Assembly (NCBI GenBank): GCA_937883885.1
Contig: CAKZXL010000069.1
Span: 1 to 15,152, forward strand
Source of the DNA: an uncultured Aquincola sp.
Lineage (GTDB): Bacteria; Pseudomonadota; Gammaproteobacteria; Burkholderiales; Burkholderiaceae
DNA: 15,152 nucleotides
Reading direction: 5' to 3'
Shown: one piece after another, positions 15,060 through 15,152 of the stretch
How positions within the stretch are numbered: the stretch's first letter is position 1
Layout: each line of letters starts with the position of its first letter
Program-made: the position numbers and the translations under genes
Notes under the pieces: generated by a model
What the model was told of the DNA's origin: nothing
What the model saw: the letters and a program-made list of their open reading frames with translations, nothing else
Database searches by the model: none

Positions 15060-15152
15060 CAGTGGTGTCCGTAGTAGGCGGCGCCGCGCACGTTGTCGTG
15101 GCTGGGCATCGGCGCGGCGGGGTTGCGACCGCCGCCAAGCAGGCTGCTGTCC
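15059..15152 (-). CDS. istA: IstA, IS21-family transposase (C-terminal end, partial)
   Basis: Only the last 30 residues are inside the window, reading on the minus strand from the window edge to a TGA at 15061-15059. They end in PMPSHDNVRGAAYYGHH. A terminus of the form HDNxRGxxYY just before istB is characteristic of IS21 transposases. The stop overlaps the istB start by one base (TGATG). The catalytic DDE domain lies beyond base 15152, so integrity of the transposase cannot be judged. Confidence 0.75.
   Translation of the reverse strand, partial: DSSLLGGGRNPAAPMPSHDNVRGAAYYGHH

Larger units (their letters stand above)
13915..15152 (-). mobile_element. IS21-family insertion sequence, istB-side end (partial)
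   Basis: The region carries a complete istB, the last codons of istA, and a non-coding stretch of about 350 nt beyond istB with multiple short repeats, the usual layout of an IS21-family terminus. The element runs on the minus strand and continues past base 15152. The preferred outer tip is TG at 13915 (TGCGCATTCCAGC), because read on the minus strand the element then ends in CA after tandem repeat units. TG at 14029 is the alternative. From 14076 to 14261 I see no gene or further clear signal apart from a partial repeat TGTCCACG at 14088. A target duplication cannot be checked because the other end is outside the window. Confidence 0.75.

Noticed and set aside
14256..15074. Plus-strand open frame covering istB
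   Set aside because: Antisense to an intact IstB with Walker A and B motifs; Gln/Gly/Val/Ala-rich product without family features.

Overview
The window is the downstream part of an F-type (MPF-F) conjugative type IV secretion operon, followed by a regulated RES/Xre toxin-antitoxin pair and the end of an IS21-family insertion sequence. The DNA is very GC-rich, with codons strongly biased to G/C in third position. Together with the gene content, this suggests an integrative conjugative element or conjugative plasmid of a high-GC proteobacterium. Burkholderiales is my best guess, by inference; no chromosomal marker gene is present.

Positions 1-12030, plus strand, hold a tightly packed operon: traC (3' end only), trbI, an S26 signal peptidase (trhF-like), an unrecognised exported protein, traW, traU, trbC, traN, a second unrecognised exported protein, traF with an intact CPYC motif, traH and traG. 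Neighbouring genes overlap by 1-14 nt or are separated by at most 26 nt, and many use ATGA/GTGA stop-start overlaps, so translational coupling is likely. The genes cover the assembly ATPase (TraC), pilus assembly (TrbI, TraW, TraU, TrbC, TraF, TraH, TraG N-terminus) and mating-pair stabilisation (TraN, TraG C-terminus). The order broadly follows the F plasmid, but an S26 peptidase gene sits inside the operon as in R27- and SXT-like systems. Disulfide-rich exported proteins (TraU with 16 Cys, TraN with about 44) fit the thioredoxin-like TraF.

Positions 12031-12366, minus strand, encode a small two-helix membrane protein whose stop codon directly abuts the traG stop. Its position beside traG makes it a candidate entry-exclusion protein. 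Positions 12491-13792, plus strand, contain a perfect 14-bp palindrome overlapping a likely -35 box, then a 214-aa HTH/MbcA-ParS-type antitoxin gene overlapping a 200-aa RES-domain toxin gene. This looks like an element-stabilising addiction module.

Positions 13915-15152, minus strand, are one end of an IS21-family element: clustered 21-24-bp repeats in both orientations, istB complete, and the last codons of istA running off the window. No tRNA, rRNA, CRISPR array, integrase or origin was seen.
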